A stretch of DNA of 64,000 nucleotides from JACVRX01 sp963831385. GTDB taxonomy: Bacteria > Actinomycetota > Actinomycetes > Jiangellales > Jiangellaceae. Positions 16,691 through 24,573 of this stretch are shown one piece after another (within the stretch, counting starts at the first letter, position 1; each line of letters starts with the position of its first letter). Both the position numbers and the translations under genes were made by a program. The notes beneath the pieces were generated by a model that worked only from the letters and a program-made list of their open reading frames with translations, was not told the origin of the DNA and made no database searches. The DNA lies in assembly GCA_963831385.1 (NCBI GenBank), contig CAWHPW010000004.1:32168-96167 (forward strand), read 5' to 3'.

Positions 16691-18178
16691 GTGTCCGAGG
16701 CGTTGCACCTGCCCTCGCCCTGCGTCGTCGTATTGGTTGGCCCGGGCGCGTCCGGCAAGTCGACGTGGGCTGCCGCCCACTTCCCTGCCGACGTCATCGT
16801 GTCCAGCGATCGGCTTCGGGCCATGGTCGGGACGGGCGAGGACGACATCGCTGCCAGTACTGACGCGTTCGCGCTGCTCGACGAGATCGTCCGCCGGCGG
16901 TTGGCCCGGCGGCTGACCACCGTGATCGACACGCTCGGCCTCGACGCCGAGCGCCGTACGGGATGGCTCGCGCTGGCCCGTAAATACGACCTGCCGTGCT
17001 TCGCCGTTGCCTTCGACACTTCGCCAGAAGAGTGCCGGCAGCGCAACCGAAGGCGGGCCAAGCGCATCCCCGTCGACGCCCTGTCCAGTCAGCTTCGCTC
17101 CTGGGCCACCACGCGTGATCTAGTGGCTGGCGAGGGATTCGACGCGGTGCTCGAGCCCGAGCCGGTACGGGTCGTGCCCAAAGCGTTCGTGTCGGCCTCG
17201 CCGGCCGCGCGGCGTCAGTCGGAGCGACCGACCGGGCTGCGCTTCGGCCTCCATCTCGGCGCTTTCACGTTCGACGGTGGCACGGCGGCGACAGCCGAAC
17301 GGATCACCCAGGTCGCAACGGCCGCCGAGGCCGCTGGCTTCGATGCGATCTATGTGATGGACCACTTCCGCCAGATCCCGCAGGTCGGCCGGGCGTGGGA
17401 CGACTTCCTGGAGAGCTACACGACGCTCGGCTATCTCGCCGCATGCACCGAGCGCGTGCGGCTTGGCGCGCTGGTCACGGGCATCACCTATCGGAACGTC
17501 GGGCACCTGGGCAAGATCATCGCCACGTTGGACGTGCTCAGCGGTGGCCGAGCGGTCTGCGGGCTGGGGCTGGCCTGGTTCAAGGAGGAGCACCTCGCAT
17601 ACGGATGGGAGTTCCCGACGACAGCTCAGCGGTACGCCCTGCTCGAGGACGCCCTACTGGTCCTGCCGCTGCTGTGGGGGCCGGGAAGTCCGTCGTTCGC
17701 CGGCGAAGTCATCAGCCTGCCGGACACCACGTGTTATCCGCGGCCGCTGCAAGAGCGGGTGCCGATCCTGGTCGGCGGCGGTGGCGAGCGGCGGACCTTG
17801 CGACTAGCAGCGCGCTACGCCGACGCCGCGAACGTGTTCGGCGATGCGGCGGCAGTCCGGCACAAGGCCGAGGTGCTCCGCACTCACTGCCTGGATGTCG
17901 GACGCGACCCTTCGGACGTCGCACTGACCCACCTCTCGACGGCGCTGGTCGGCAGCGACGATACAGAGGTGTCCAGGCTCGTCGAACGCCTGCGACCGCG
18001 GCGTCAGGACCCCGCGCGGTACGCGGCGACCGTCAATGCCGGCACCGTGGACGATCACATCGGCCGGTTCCGCGAGCTGGCCGAAGCCGGAGCCGAAGAG
18101 GTCATAGTGCGCCTACCGGACCTCACCGACGCCGCCCCCCTCGAGCGGATAGCGAAGGTGATCTCTGCGTTCCGATGA
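16691..18178 (+). CDS. Fusion: P-loop kinase domain plus F420/flavin-dependent luciferase-like oxidoreductase
   Basis: A 495-residue two-domain protein. Residues 1-165 are an AAA_33/polynucleotide-kinase-like P-loop domain with Walker A GPGASGKST, VSSDRLRAM, and a lid-like RQRNRRRAKRIP. After a linker (165-182), residues 183-495 form a luciferase-like monooxygenase domain (RFGLHLGAF, GFDAIYVMDHF, LGALVTGITYRNVGHLGK, VPILVGGGGERRTL) of the F420-dependent TIGR03560-like type. The frame is unbroken with good codon use across the linker, so the fusion is real rather than an error. The joint function is unknown; the kinase part may act on a small molecule or nucleic acid end. Confidence 0.8.
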   Translation: MSEALHLPSPCVVVLVGPGASGKSTWAAAHFPADVIVSSDRLRAMVGTGEDDIAASTDAFALLDEIVRRRLARRLTTVIDTLGLDAERRTGWLALARKYDLPCFAVAFDTSPEECRQRNRRRAKRIPVDALSSQLRSWATTRDLVAGEGFDAVLEPEPVRVVPKAFVSASPAARRQSERPTGLRFGLHLGAFTFDGGTAATAERITQVATAAEAAGFDAIYVMDHFRQIPQVGRAWDDFLESYTTLGYLAACTERVRLGALVTGITYRNVGHLGKIIATLDVLSGGRAVCGLGLAWFKEEHLAYGWEFPTTAQRYALLEDALLVLPLLWGPGSPSFAGEVISLPDTTCYPRPLQERVPILVGGGGERRTLRLAARYADAANVFGDAAAVRHKAEVLRTHCLDVGRDPSDVALTHLSTALVGSDDTEVSRLVERLRPRRQDPARYAATVNAGTVDDHIGRFRELAEAGAEEVIVRLPDLTDAAPLERIAKVISAFR

Positions 18179-18200
18179 ACAGGACGGTCGTGCTAGCGCT

Positions 18201-18458
18201 TCACTGATAGTGGTAGCGGCCCTGTGCAACTCGGATCTCGTCTTCGGCAACCTTGTAGACGAGACGGTGCTCATCGTTGATGCGTCGCGACCAGTAATCC
18301 TGGAACCCGTGCTTCAGCGGTTCGGGCTTGCCGATGCCTTCATTCCCGTTGCGGGCGATGTCCTGGATCAGCGCGTTGATACGCCTGAGCAGCTTGCGGT
18401 CCTGGGTCTGCCACCAGACGTAGTCCGCCCAGGCGTTCTCGTCCCAGACGAGCTTCAC
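18201..18458 (-). CDS. yoeB: Txe/YoeB-family ribosome-dependent endoribonuclease toxin
   Basis: An 85-residue YoeB. It starts MKLVWDENAWADYVWW and ends RYHYQ, with the conserved catalytic-side residues RRINDEHRLVYKV and the C-terminal H-Y pair. YoeB toxins cleave mRNA in the ribosomal A site and are neutralised by YefM. The start overlaps the antitoxin stop (ATGA), which couples the two genes. No truncation is seen, so the toxin is probably functional. Confidence 0.92.
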   Translation of the reverse strand: MKLVWDENAWADYVWWQTQDRKLLRRINALIQDIARNGNEGIGKPEPLKHGFQDYWSRRINDEHRLVYKVAEDEIRVAQGRYHYQ

Positions 18459-18706
18459 TTCACGACGTCATGCACAACGCCGCCACCGCTCTCGAGACGG
18501 TCGATGGCCGAGAGTAGCCGGCGGGCATTCTCCGGACTCCGCAGCAGGTAAGCCGTTTCCTTGAGCGATTGGTAGTCATCGAGCGAAACGATCACCACGG
18601 GCTCATGCCCGGCGCGGGTGATCACGACCTCTTCCCGGTCCTCGACCACAGCCGTCAGCGTCTCGGCGTACCGCGCGCGTGACTCTGTGTATGTCATGGT
18701 CCGCAT
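18455..18706 (-). CDS. yefM: YefM/Phd-family antitoxin
   Basis: An 83-residue antitoxin: MRTMTYTESRARYAETL begins the Phd/YefM DNA-binding domain, EVVITRAGHEPVVIVSLDDYQSL follows in the standard order, and an acidic/hydrophobic C-terminal tail binds the toxin. ATG 18706 is chosen because GGGAGG lies 5 nt upstream; the open frame extends to 18778 without a ribosome site. Upstream is a tandem 17-bp repeat that is a likely binding site for YefM-YoeB autoregulation. Confidence 0.9.
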   Translation of the reverse strand: MRTMTYTESRARYAETLTAVVEDREEVVITRAGHEPVVIVSLDDYQSLKETAYLLRSPENARRLLSAIDRLESGGGVVHDVVK

Positions 18707-18723
18707 CGCGGCCTCCCAGTTAA

Positions 18724-18756
18724 CGTACAGGAAACAGTACGTACAAGAAACCGTAC
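18724..18756 (-). promoter_or_regulatory. Tandem 17-bp repeats before yefM-yoeB
   Basis: Two near-identical copies, CGTACAGGAAACAGTAC (18724-18740) and CGTACAAGAAACCGTAC (18740-18756), abut 18 bp before the antitoxin start. On the coding strand each contains TGTACG, close to the TGTACA core of the E. coli yefM operator. Autorepression by the antitoxin-toxin complex is the likely role. Confidence 0.55.
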
Positions 18757-18990
18757 GGCCTGCCATGACCGCTCGCAAGCCACCAGTCGCGCCGCTTGAG
18801 TGAAAGGCGCAACGGGACTTCTACTCGCCGCTCGGGTATTCAGGACAGGTGCGCTGATATGGCCGGTCGGGAAGCACGGCGTTCTACTCCTGCTGTGTGA
18901 AGTTGCGTCCCGCGACCATGCACGCGTGCTTTAGTGGTCGATCGGGCGCAATGTTCCACGGGACTGCGAGGCCGACGGGAGTAGGTAGTT

Positions 18991-19302
18991 ATGGCTACAG
19001 CCGGGCAGGTCACGAGATACGACTATCAGGTGCACGGCGGCGCGAACGGGTACCAGGGGAATCGGGCCGTCATCAGGCTATACGGCGCTAGCGGCACTCT
19101 GGCTTATGTGCACGTGGTGCCTGCGGGGAACCCGATTCCCAGCGACACAGACTCGCCGCCCTGGATGCGTATGTACGTGCCCGAGTCTCAGTTCGTCGCC
19201 GTCATCGACATGCTGCGCAATGAGGGTCCGGTTTCGGTGTACTACGCCTCGGGCAGCGGCTTCTTGCACACCGGCAGCGAACCCATCGGCGAGGGGGAAT
19301 GA
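18991..19302 (+). CDS. Conserved-looking hypothetical protein, 103 residues
   Basis: Begins MATAGQVTRYDYQVHGG. It contains a beta-rich stretch (AVIRLYGASGTLAYVHVVPAG), a central YVPESQFVAVIDMLRNEGPVSVYY helix-strand segment, and ends in an acidic tail. No signal, membrane segment or known motif is visible. ATG 18991 has a weak GGGAG site 15 nt upstream. The gene is isolated: 212 bp of featureless sequence lie upstream toward the toxin-antitoxin operon and about 194 bp downstream. The single-domain size would suit a small binding protein, but no function is assigned. Confidence 0.5.
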   Translation: MATAGQVTRYDYQVHGGANGYQGNRAVIRLYGASGTLAYVHVVPAGNPIPSDTDSPPWMRMYVPESQFVAVIDMLRNEGPVSVYYASGSGFLHTGSEPIGEGE

Positions 19303-19496
19303 CCCAAGTCGGCTGGACTGGACCATCCGCATTGTGGAACTGGGATCGTAGACCGCCCTAGCGACCTTGCCGGCCGCTCTCGGGCCTGTAGTCCTGACAT
19401 CTTCGGCCTGAAGTGCATGGAGCAGGTTCGTAGTTTCCCTCCGGAGGAGACGTCCGCGTCTGCCGCATTCGGTGGGCTGCAGGCGGGGATCGACAC

Positions 19497-19964
19497 TCAG
19501 GCGACCCAGCGACCGGTGCGCATCAGTGTCCGACCGCTGAGTTCGTTGCTTTCTCGCCAGGCCTGGATGCGTTCAGGTCGAAGCACGATGTACACGTACC
19601 CGTCGGCGGTGCGGGGATCCCAGTCGGCCTGGGCCGCGTAGCCGTCGGCGAGCGCCGGCGGTGCCTCCGCGACGCCGATGATGTCTTCCAGCACCGCGTC
19701 AATCATCACCACATCGCGGGTGGGACCGAGCCCGAGCCGAGCCGTGCCATGCTCGCGGATGTTGCGCGCAGTGGCGCTGTCTAAGCCGACCGCGACAACC
19801 ACGCGCTCGCCGAGCCACGCCAGCGACAACGGAACGAGATGGGCGCGCACTGCTCCGTTGACGATGTTGGCCGAGGCCACCCAGACGTCTATGGCCGGTG
19901 TGCCGAGCATGGCCAACGTGTCTGCCATACGCTCGGTCGCCGTTCGTGGTGCCGCAACAGGCAT
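19497..19964 (-). CDS. Pyridoxamine-5'-phosphate-oxidase-like flavin-binding protein
   Basis: About 155 residues of the FMN-binding split-barrel class: DVWVASANIVNGAVRAHLVPLSLAWLGERVVVAV, then TARNIREHGTARLGLG and DVVMIDAVLEDI. This order is typical of PPOX-class F420/FMN-dependent proteins. The start is taken at ATG 19964 (MPVAAP), with an in-frame ATG at 20006 as the alternative. It is probably a cytoplasmic reductase or heme/flavin-binding protein. It is oriented with the DUF2237 and deaminase genes, but gaps suggest separate transcription. Confidence 0.7.
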   Translation of the reverse strand: MPVAAPRTATERMADTLAMLGTPAIDVWVASANIVNGAVRAHLVPLSLAWLGERVVVAVGLDSATARNIREHGTARLGLGPTRDVVMIDAVLEDIIGVAEAPPALADGYAAQADWDPRTADGYVYIVLRPERIQAWRESNELSGRTLMRTGRWVA

Positions 19965-20048
19965 GGTCCCAAACCTACTGATCGCGCGGTACCCGTTGGG
20001 AGTCATCGAAGCGGCCCACCTCGCAAGCTACGACCCCATGAGCCAGCA

Positions 20049-20441
20049 CTACAGCTCGAGCGAGCTCGGGTCGGCCGGGACGTCCACGGCGTGCTTCCGA
20101 AGCGCTTCCATCGGCACGATCTGCAGCACTGCCTCATTGGTGGAGGCAAGCACGACCGGCGCAGCCACGCCGTCGTTGTAGGCACGGGCCCAGTTCGCTG
20201 CGGTCACGCACCAGCGGTCGCCCGCCACCAGTCCCGGGAAGCGGTACTGCGGCCTCGGTGTCGACAAGTCGTTGCCGATGTTGCGCTGGTGGTCCAAAAA
20301 CTCGGCTGTGACGACCGCGCAGATGGTGTGACTTCCGAGGTCCTCCGGGTCGGTGCTGCAGCTGCCGTTACGAAAGAACCCGGTCATCGGGTCGGTGCCG
20401 CACGGCTGCAAGTCGGCGCCGAGGACGTTGCGCTCTGCCAC
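20049..20441 (-). CDS. DUF2237 family protein (COG3651)
   Basis: About 130 residues with the whole DUF2237 signature in order: NVLGADLQPC, DPMTGFFRNGSC, DLGSHTICAVVTAEFL, GNDLSTPRP, FPGLVAGDRWCVTAANW and VAAPVVLASTNEAVLQI. Conserved cysteines and the DRWC motif suggest metal or redox chemistry, but the function is not known. GTG 20441 is chosen as the start because the conserved region begins four residues later; the frame is open to 20510. It lies between the PPOX-like and deaminase genes on the same strand. Confidence 0.85.
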   Translation of the reverse strand: MAERNVLGADLQPCGTDPMTGFFRNGSCSTDPEDLGSHTICAVVTAEFLDHQRNIGNDLSTPRPQYRFPGLVAGDRWCVTAANWARAYNDGVAAPVVLASTNEAVLQIVPMEALRKHAVDVPADPSSLEL

Positions 20442-20579
20442 GGACCCATCATCGCTCGGCGATGCGCACCCGTGCCTCGCGTGGCGCCATTCGCTCCGCC
20501 GCAGCCGCACCCTCGGCCCGCTTCGTCCATCCAGTTGCGGCGCGCGCTCATGCCGTATGACGGTGGAGCTGTAGCACGA

Positions 20580-21005
20580 TCAGTGGTAGTAGCCGTCGAC
20601 TGGGATGTGTGCTTCGTCGAACAGAAAGGGGCCGTACTGGTGCACCGGTGGGAAGCCGCCGGACGGTTTCAGGTCGGCGAGCTGTTCGTTGGACGGCGCG
20701 AAAACGACGCGGCCGAGGCCGGACCCGTCGATGGCCCCGGTGCACATGCTGCAGGGTTGACAGCTGGTGTACATGGTGGTGGCAGCAGCGGTGCTGGCCT
20801 CGAGTTCACGGGCGGCCCATCGAGCCAGCTTCAGTTCGGGGTGGGCGGTGATGTCGCCGTCGGAGAGCACCGTGTTGTGATCTTCCCTGAGCACAGTGCG
20901 GTTCGGGCCCACCAGTAGTGATCCAAAAGGGGCATCGCCGGCCGCCCGCCCCGCGGCGGCAAGCTCGATAGCTCTGCGGAGAAATCGTTCGTCGTCGTGT
21001 GTCAC
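20580..21005 (-). CDS. CMP/dCMP-type nucleoside deaminase family protein
   Basis: A 141-residue zinc deaminase. The metal motif is HPE (in ITAHPELKLARWA) plus PCSMC (in SCQPCSMCTGAI), with Glu as proton shuttle and APFGSLLV before it. This is the guanine deaminase/TadA-like small deaminase layout, but HPE rather than HAE points to the nucleoside-deaminase branch. The open frame extends to 21152; GTG 21005 is chosen because residues conserved in relatives (DERFLRRAIELA) begin just after it. The substrate is not determined. Confidence 0.8.
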   Translation of the reverse strand: MTHDDERFLRRAIELAAAGRAAGDAPFGSLLVGPNRTVLREDHNTVLSDGDITAHPELKLARWAARELEASTAAATTMYTSCQPCSMCTGAIDGSGLGRVVFAPSNEQLADLKPSGGFPPVHQYGPFLFDEAHIPVDGYYH

Positions 21006-21211
21006 CTTGCTCCGTTCGTGTCGTGTCGCGAACGTTGCAGCATATTCAGCATCGCGCCGACTGGAGTCCGCCCGCGGAGCGAGTCCCGAACGCCCGCATA
21101 TACCGCGTTGCGTGAACCGCTTCCGCACACGAGCGGCTCCGGATCCGCCCACTGGTCGTGGAACGTTGACTGCCTGGCGAGCCCGTAGAGTTCACCTTTT
21201 GTTGATGCATG

Positions 21212-21436
21212 TCAGCCGTGGCAGACCGCTTCGACGGTGTTGCCATCATGGTCGCGCAGGAAGACGCCGTAGTAGGACCGGTGTACTCGGGCCACACCAA
21301 AGGGGTGGAGGATATTTGCATGCGCTGCCACGGCTGCACGGTAGACACGGTCGACCATGGTGCGGTCCGGAGCCGTAAAGGCGATGTGCACTTCATCGTG
21401 AGGCCCATCGATGGCTGTGCCTCCCCCGCTGATCAC
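21212..21436 (-). pseudogene. C-terminal half of a VOC/glyoxalase-type protein
   Basis: A 74-residue frame matching only the second half of a VOC-family protein: HIAFTAPDRTMVDRVYRAAV, then YYGVFLRDHDGNTVEAVCH, which carries the C-terminal metal-ligand glutamate. The N-terminal beta-alpha-beta-beta-beta module is missing. Its GTG overlaps the TGA of the upstream ECF sigma gene (GTGA), so it could still be translated by coupling. The most likely reading is a remnant left after truncation. About 200 bp without a gene separate it from the deaminase gene. Confidence 0.6.
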
Positions 21437-22650
21437 ACCAGCGCCTGCCGACTCCGCTGGAGATAGCTCCGCTCAGCCGCGTTCTGGGAAAGGACGATCG
21501 CTTCGTCGTATGCCACCCGCGCCTCAGCGGTGCGACCAAGGCGTCGAAGGAGATCCGCACGGATGGCGTGGAACAGGTAGTAGTCGCCGAGGGCAAGGGC
21601 ATCGACGACACCAAGCGCCGCATCCGGTCCCTCTACCTCGGCCAGCGCAACAGCGCGGTTGAGAGCCACGACCGGGCTCGGCGCAAGCGCCATCAGCTGG
21701 TCGTACAGCTGCACGATCTGAACCCAATCCGTGTCGGCCGCGGAGGCAGCATCACTGTGCACAGCATTGATGGCCGCCTGGATCTGGTACGGGCCGGGCA
21801 GGTTGCGCCGCAGGCACCATCGAACGATCGCCTGACCCTCGGCGACGAGGCCAGGATCCCAGCGGCCTCGGTCCTGGTCGGCCAGCAGCACGAGGTCGCC
21901 GTCCGGCGTCGTACGGGTGGCTCGACGCGACTCGACGAGGAGCATGAGCGCCAGAAGCCCCATGACCTCCGGTTCGTCGGGCATGAGCTCGGCAAGGAGC
22001 CGGCCAAGGCGGACGGCTTCGGCGCAGAGGTCCTCGCGAACCAGCTGATCCCCGGAACTCGCCGTGTAGCCCTCGTTGAAGATGAGGTACACAACGGCCA
22101 GCACCGCCTGCAGCCGACCCGGCAGGTCAGCCTCGTTCGGCACCCGGTAGGGGATCCGTGCGTCGCGGATCTTGGACTTGGCTCGGACGAGTCGCTGAGC
22201 CATGGTCGACTCCGGCACGAAGAAGGCGTGCGCAATCTCCGCCGTGGTGAGCCCACCCAGTAACCGAAGCGTCAGCGCGACCTGGGCAGTGATAGCGAGC
22301 GCCGGGTGGCAGCAGGTGAAGATCAGCCGCAGTCGATCGTCACGCACGGCGCCCTCCTCGACCGGTTCGCCGCGGGCATGCAGCAGTGCCGCCTGGGCGT
22401 GCCGGTCTGCGCGGGACGCCTCGCGGCGGAGGCGATCGATCGCCCGGTTGCGGGCGGTGGTGATGATCCAACCGGCCGGGCTCGGCGGCAGCCCGGCCGA
22501 GGGCCACCGCTGCACCGCCGCAGCGAAGGCCTCTTGGACCGCCTCTTCGGCGGTGTCGATGTCGCCGAAGACGCGGACCATTACTGCCACCGCACGCCCG
22601 TATTCCTCGCGGAACACACGCTCGATCTCGTGAGCAGGGAGGGTCGGCAC
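21433..22650 (-). CDS. ECF sigma factor of the ECF42 type with C-terminal TPR-like domain
   Basis: A 405-residue protein. Region 2 (RVFGDIDTAEEAVQEAF, ITTARNRAIDRLRR) and region 4 (LRLLGGLTTAEIAHAFFVPESTMAQRLVRAKSKI) are followed by a ~230-residue C-terminal domain containing PYRVPNEADLPGRLQAVLAVVYLIFNEGY, the hallmark of ECF42. Such factors are encoded beside YCII/DGPF-domain proteins, as here 11 bp upstream. GTG 22650 is chosen because MPTLPAHEIERVF starts the conserved region; the frame runs open to 22737. There is no anti-sigma gene, as usual for this group. Confidence 0.88.
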   Translation of the reverse strand: MPTLPAHEIERVFREEYGRAVAVMVRVFGDIDTAEEAVQEAFAAAVQRWPSAGLPPSPAGWIITTARNRAIDRLRREASRADRHAQAALLHARGEPVEEGAVRDDRLRLIFTCCHPALAITAQVALTLRLLGGLTTAEIAHAFFVPESTMAQRLVRAKSKIRDARIPYRVPNEADLPGRLQAVLAVVYLIFNEGYTASSGDQLVREDLCAEAVRLGRLLAELMPDEPEVMGLLALMLLVESRRATRTTPDGDLVLLADQDRGRWDPGLVAEGQAIVRWCLRRNLPGPYQIQAAINAVHSDAASAADTDWVQIVQLYDQLMALAPSPVVALNRAVALAEVEGPDAALGVVDALALGDYYLFHAIRADLLRRLGRTAEARVAYDEAIVLSQNAAERSYLQRSRQALV

Positions 22651-22661
22651 GCGAGGAATTC

Positions 22662-23015
22662 TCAATCGATGGTCTGGTCCTGAAACGGTCGAACCTCGAT
22701 CGGCAGAGTGGTCGCCAGGGCGGCTCTGCGGCCCCACTCGAGGGCCGCGTCAAGGTCAGGCGCCTGGATGATGGTGAACCCGCCGATGTGCTCCTTGCCC
22801 TCGGCGAACGGGCCGTCGGTCATCAGGATGGCGTCGCCCTCAGCCCGCACCACGGTGGCTGTGCTCGGCGGATGCAACCCTCCGGCAAAGACCCAAGCGC
22901 CCGCTGCTTTGAGCTCGTCGTCCAAGGCATCGACGTCTCGCTTGATCTTCTCGAGGACCTCGGGCGGGGAAAGCTCCCCTTCGGGTTGATACACGCTGAG
23001 CAGATACTGCGTCAT
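22662..23015 (-). CDS. YCII/DGPF-domain protein partner of the ECF42 sigma factor
   Basis: A 117-residue YCII-related protein: MTQYLLSVYQPEG at the start, LMTDGPFAEGKEHIGGFTII in the middle (the DGPF motif with the acid-base His/Asp pair of the fold), and ALEWGRRA. The DGPF family always accompanies ECF42-type sigma factors and may act as a sensor or modulator. The ATG at 23015 overlaps the stop of the upstream DHFR-like gene, so the three genes form a coupled operon. Confidence 0.88.
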   Translation of the reverse strand: MTQYLLSVYQPEGELSPPEVLEKIKRDVDALDDELKAAGAWVFAGGLHPPSTATVVRAEGDAILMTDGPFAEGKEHIGGFTIIQAPDLDAALEWGRRAALATTLPIEVRPFQDQTID

Positions 23016-23611
23016 CTCGACGTTCCTCTTTCCGAACTGTGGTAGGTCGCGATGACGACGCCAGTCGTGGTCGCTGTCGCGTCCACAAGACGGAGAGCGG
23101 AATACGGACTGCCCTCCTGAAACATCCGCCGGCCCGACCCCAGTACCAGCGGGTGGATCAGCAGCACGTACTGGTCGACCAGGTCGGCCCGCAACAGCGA
23201 CTGGCACAGCTCTCCGCTGCCGAGCACGACGATGTCCTTGCCCAGCTGTTCCTTCAGCTCGGCTACCGCCTCCGCGGCGTCGCCCTTCAACAGGGTCGAG
23301 TTCTGCCACGGGAGCGGTTCCTCGAGTGTCCTCGACGCAACGAACTTCTGGGAGTTGTTCAGCACCTCCGTGAAGGGGTTGTCCTTCTGGTGGGGCCAGA
23401 AGGAGAAGAAGTGCTCGTATGTCCGCCGACCCAAGAGCAGCGGACCACCCTGGGCCATCCCCTCTGCTGCCGTCTCCGCCATCACTGGGTCGTTGTACGG
23501 CGCCGCCCAGCCGCCATGCTCGAAGCCATCCCGACGGTCCTCATCCGGATGGCCGGGCGCCTGCATCACGCCATCGAGCGTCAGGTTGTTGAAGACAACG
23601 ATCTTGCTCAT
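23012..23611 (-). CDS. Dihydrofolate-reductase-family protein (RibD C-terminal domain)
   Basis: A 199-residue protein with the RibD_C/DHFR-like fold: MSKIVVFNNLTLDGVMQAPG, LLLGRRTYEHFFSFWP, then DIVVLGSGELCQSLLRADLVDQYVLLIHPLVLGSGRRMF. These stand-alone proteins are common in actinobacteria; their substrate is unknown and they are not folate-pathway DHFR. It is the first gene of the DHFR-YCII-ECF42 operon and overlaps the YCII start by 4 bp. Confidence 0.85.
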   Translation of the reverse strand: MSKIVVFNNLTLDGVMQAPGHPDEDRRDGFEHGGWAAPYNDPVMAETAAEGMAQGGPLLLGRRTYEHFFSFWPHQKDNPFTEVLNNSQKFVASRTLEEPLPWQNSTLLKGDAAEAVAELKEQLGKDIVVLGSGELCQSLLRADLVDQYVLLIHPLVLGSGRRMFQEGSPYSALRLVDATATTTGVVIATYHSSERGTSR

Positions 23612-23740
23612 CGTGGTGCTCCTTCGCTATGACCGCCAGCCATCTGCTGGCCTCTTTCCTCTACACGAATGGCACCGCCCCGAATCGACGCGAATGCTGC
23701 CTCGACTCGTGGAGTTTCTCCTGCCCCTCCAATGGCGGCT

Positions 23741-24550
23741 TCATGGGGCGGCAGCGACCGCAGCTGCAGCGAGTGAGCGCGCGTCTCGCTGCGCGAGCAC
23801 CCGCGCGATGGGCAGGTCGATCGCCGCGTGATACGGCGCCAGACCGTCGAGTACTTCGGGCCGGGACATCGCGGTAACTCCGACGCTGCCGACCGGCACA
23901 TTCATCGCCTCGAAGTGCTGGCGGTGGTTTTCGTTGATGTTGCGATAGCGGTTCTCCTCGTCGCGGAACCGTTCCGAGGAGCCGGGACCAACGGCGAACC
24001 GCACGTATGACGCGACGACGGGTGTCTCGCGACCTGCGTCGTCGGCCCCCTCCCGCACCCATTGGCGGGCCTGTGCGGCTTGCCGAGGCAGCATCCAGTT
24101 GAGCAGGACTCCGTCGGCGACCTCACCACCAAGCCGGCACAGGCGTGGTCGCATGGCGCCGATGGCGATGCGCGTCCGGTCCGGCAGGAGTTCGCGCAAC
24201 GCGGCGACGGCCCGCCTGACGGTACCGATTGGCGACGTCATCTGGCCGGCTCCGATCCCGAGCCAGAGCTTGCCTGAGTCAAGTTCGAGGCGGTCGATCT
24301 CCGCCGCAATTCGCGACGGTTCATATCGGTCTAGCGGAAGCACCCCAACGCCGAGATCGAGGCCCGGCGCAGCCGCTGCGAATTGCGCAAGAGTCTCCAG
24401 CCCGGGAGCGGACGGCTCGTCGTTCGACCACAGCGAGTCGTACCCGAGTCGGGCACAGTGGATCGCGAGGTCGCGAGCAAGCGAGACGTCGAGACCCGCG
24501 CTGATGCCCAATCCTCTGCGCGACGAGGCGGATTCAGACGCGGTCTTCAC
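23741..24550 (-). CDS. LLM-class flavin/F420-dependent oxidoreductase
   Basis: A 269-residue luciferase-like monooxygenase-family protein: LAIHCARLGYDSLWSNDEP, LDLGVGVLPLDRYEPSRIAAEIDRL, KLWLGIGAGQM and RTRIAIGAMRPRLCRLGGEVADGVLLNWMLP. The spacing follows F420-dependent members of the LLM family. It is shorter than typical bacterial luciferases but within the range of TIGR03857/DUF-type LLM proteins. The start is GTG/ATG near 24550 and the C-terminus is Ala-rich. It stands next to the amine oxidase operon, 24 bp from its last stop. Confidence 0.75.
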   Translation of the reverse strand: MKTASESASSRRGLGISAGLDVSLARDLAIHCARLGYDSLWSNDEPSAPGLETLAQFAAAAPGLDLGVGVLPLDRYEPSRIAAEIDRLELDSGKLWLGIGAGQMTSPIGTVRRAVAALRELLPDRTRIAIGAMRPRLCRLGGEVADGVLLNWMLPRQAAQARQWVREGADDAGRETPVVASYVRFAVGPGSSERFRDEENRYRNINENHRQHFEAMNVPVGSVGVTAMSRPEVLDGLAPYHAAIDLPIARVLAQRDARSLAAAAVAAAP

Positions 24551-24573
24551 GAGGGATCATTGTGCGCGCAGGG

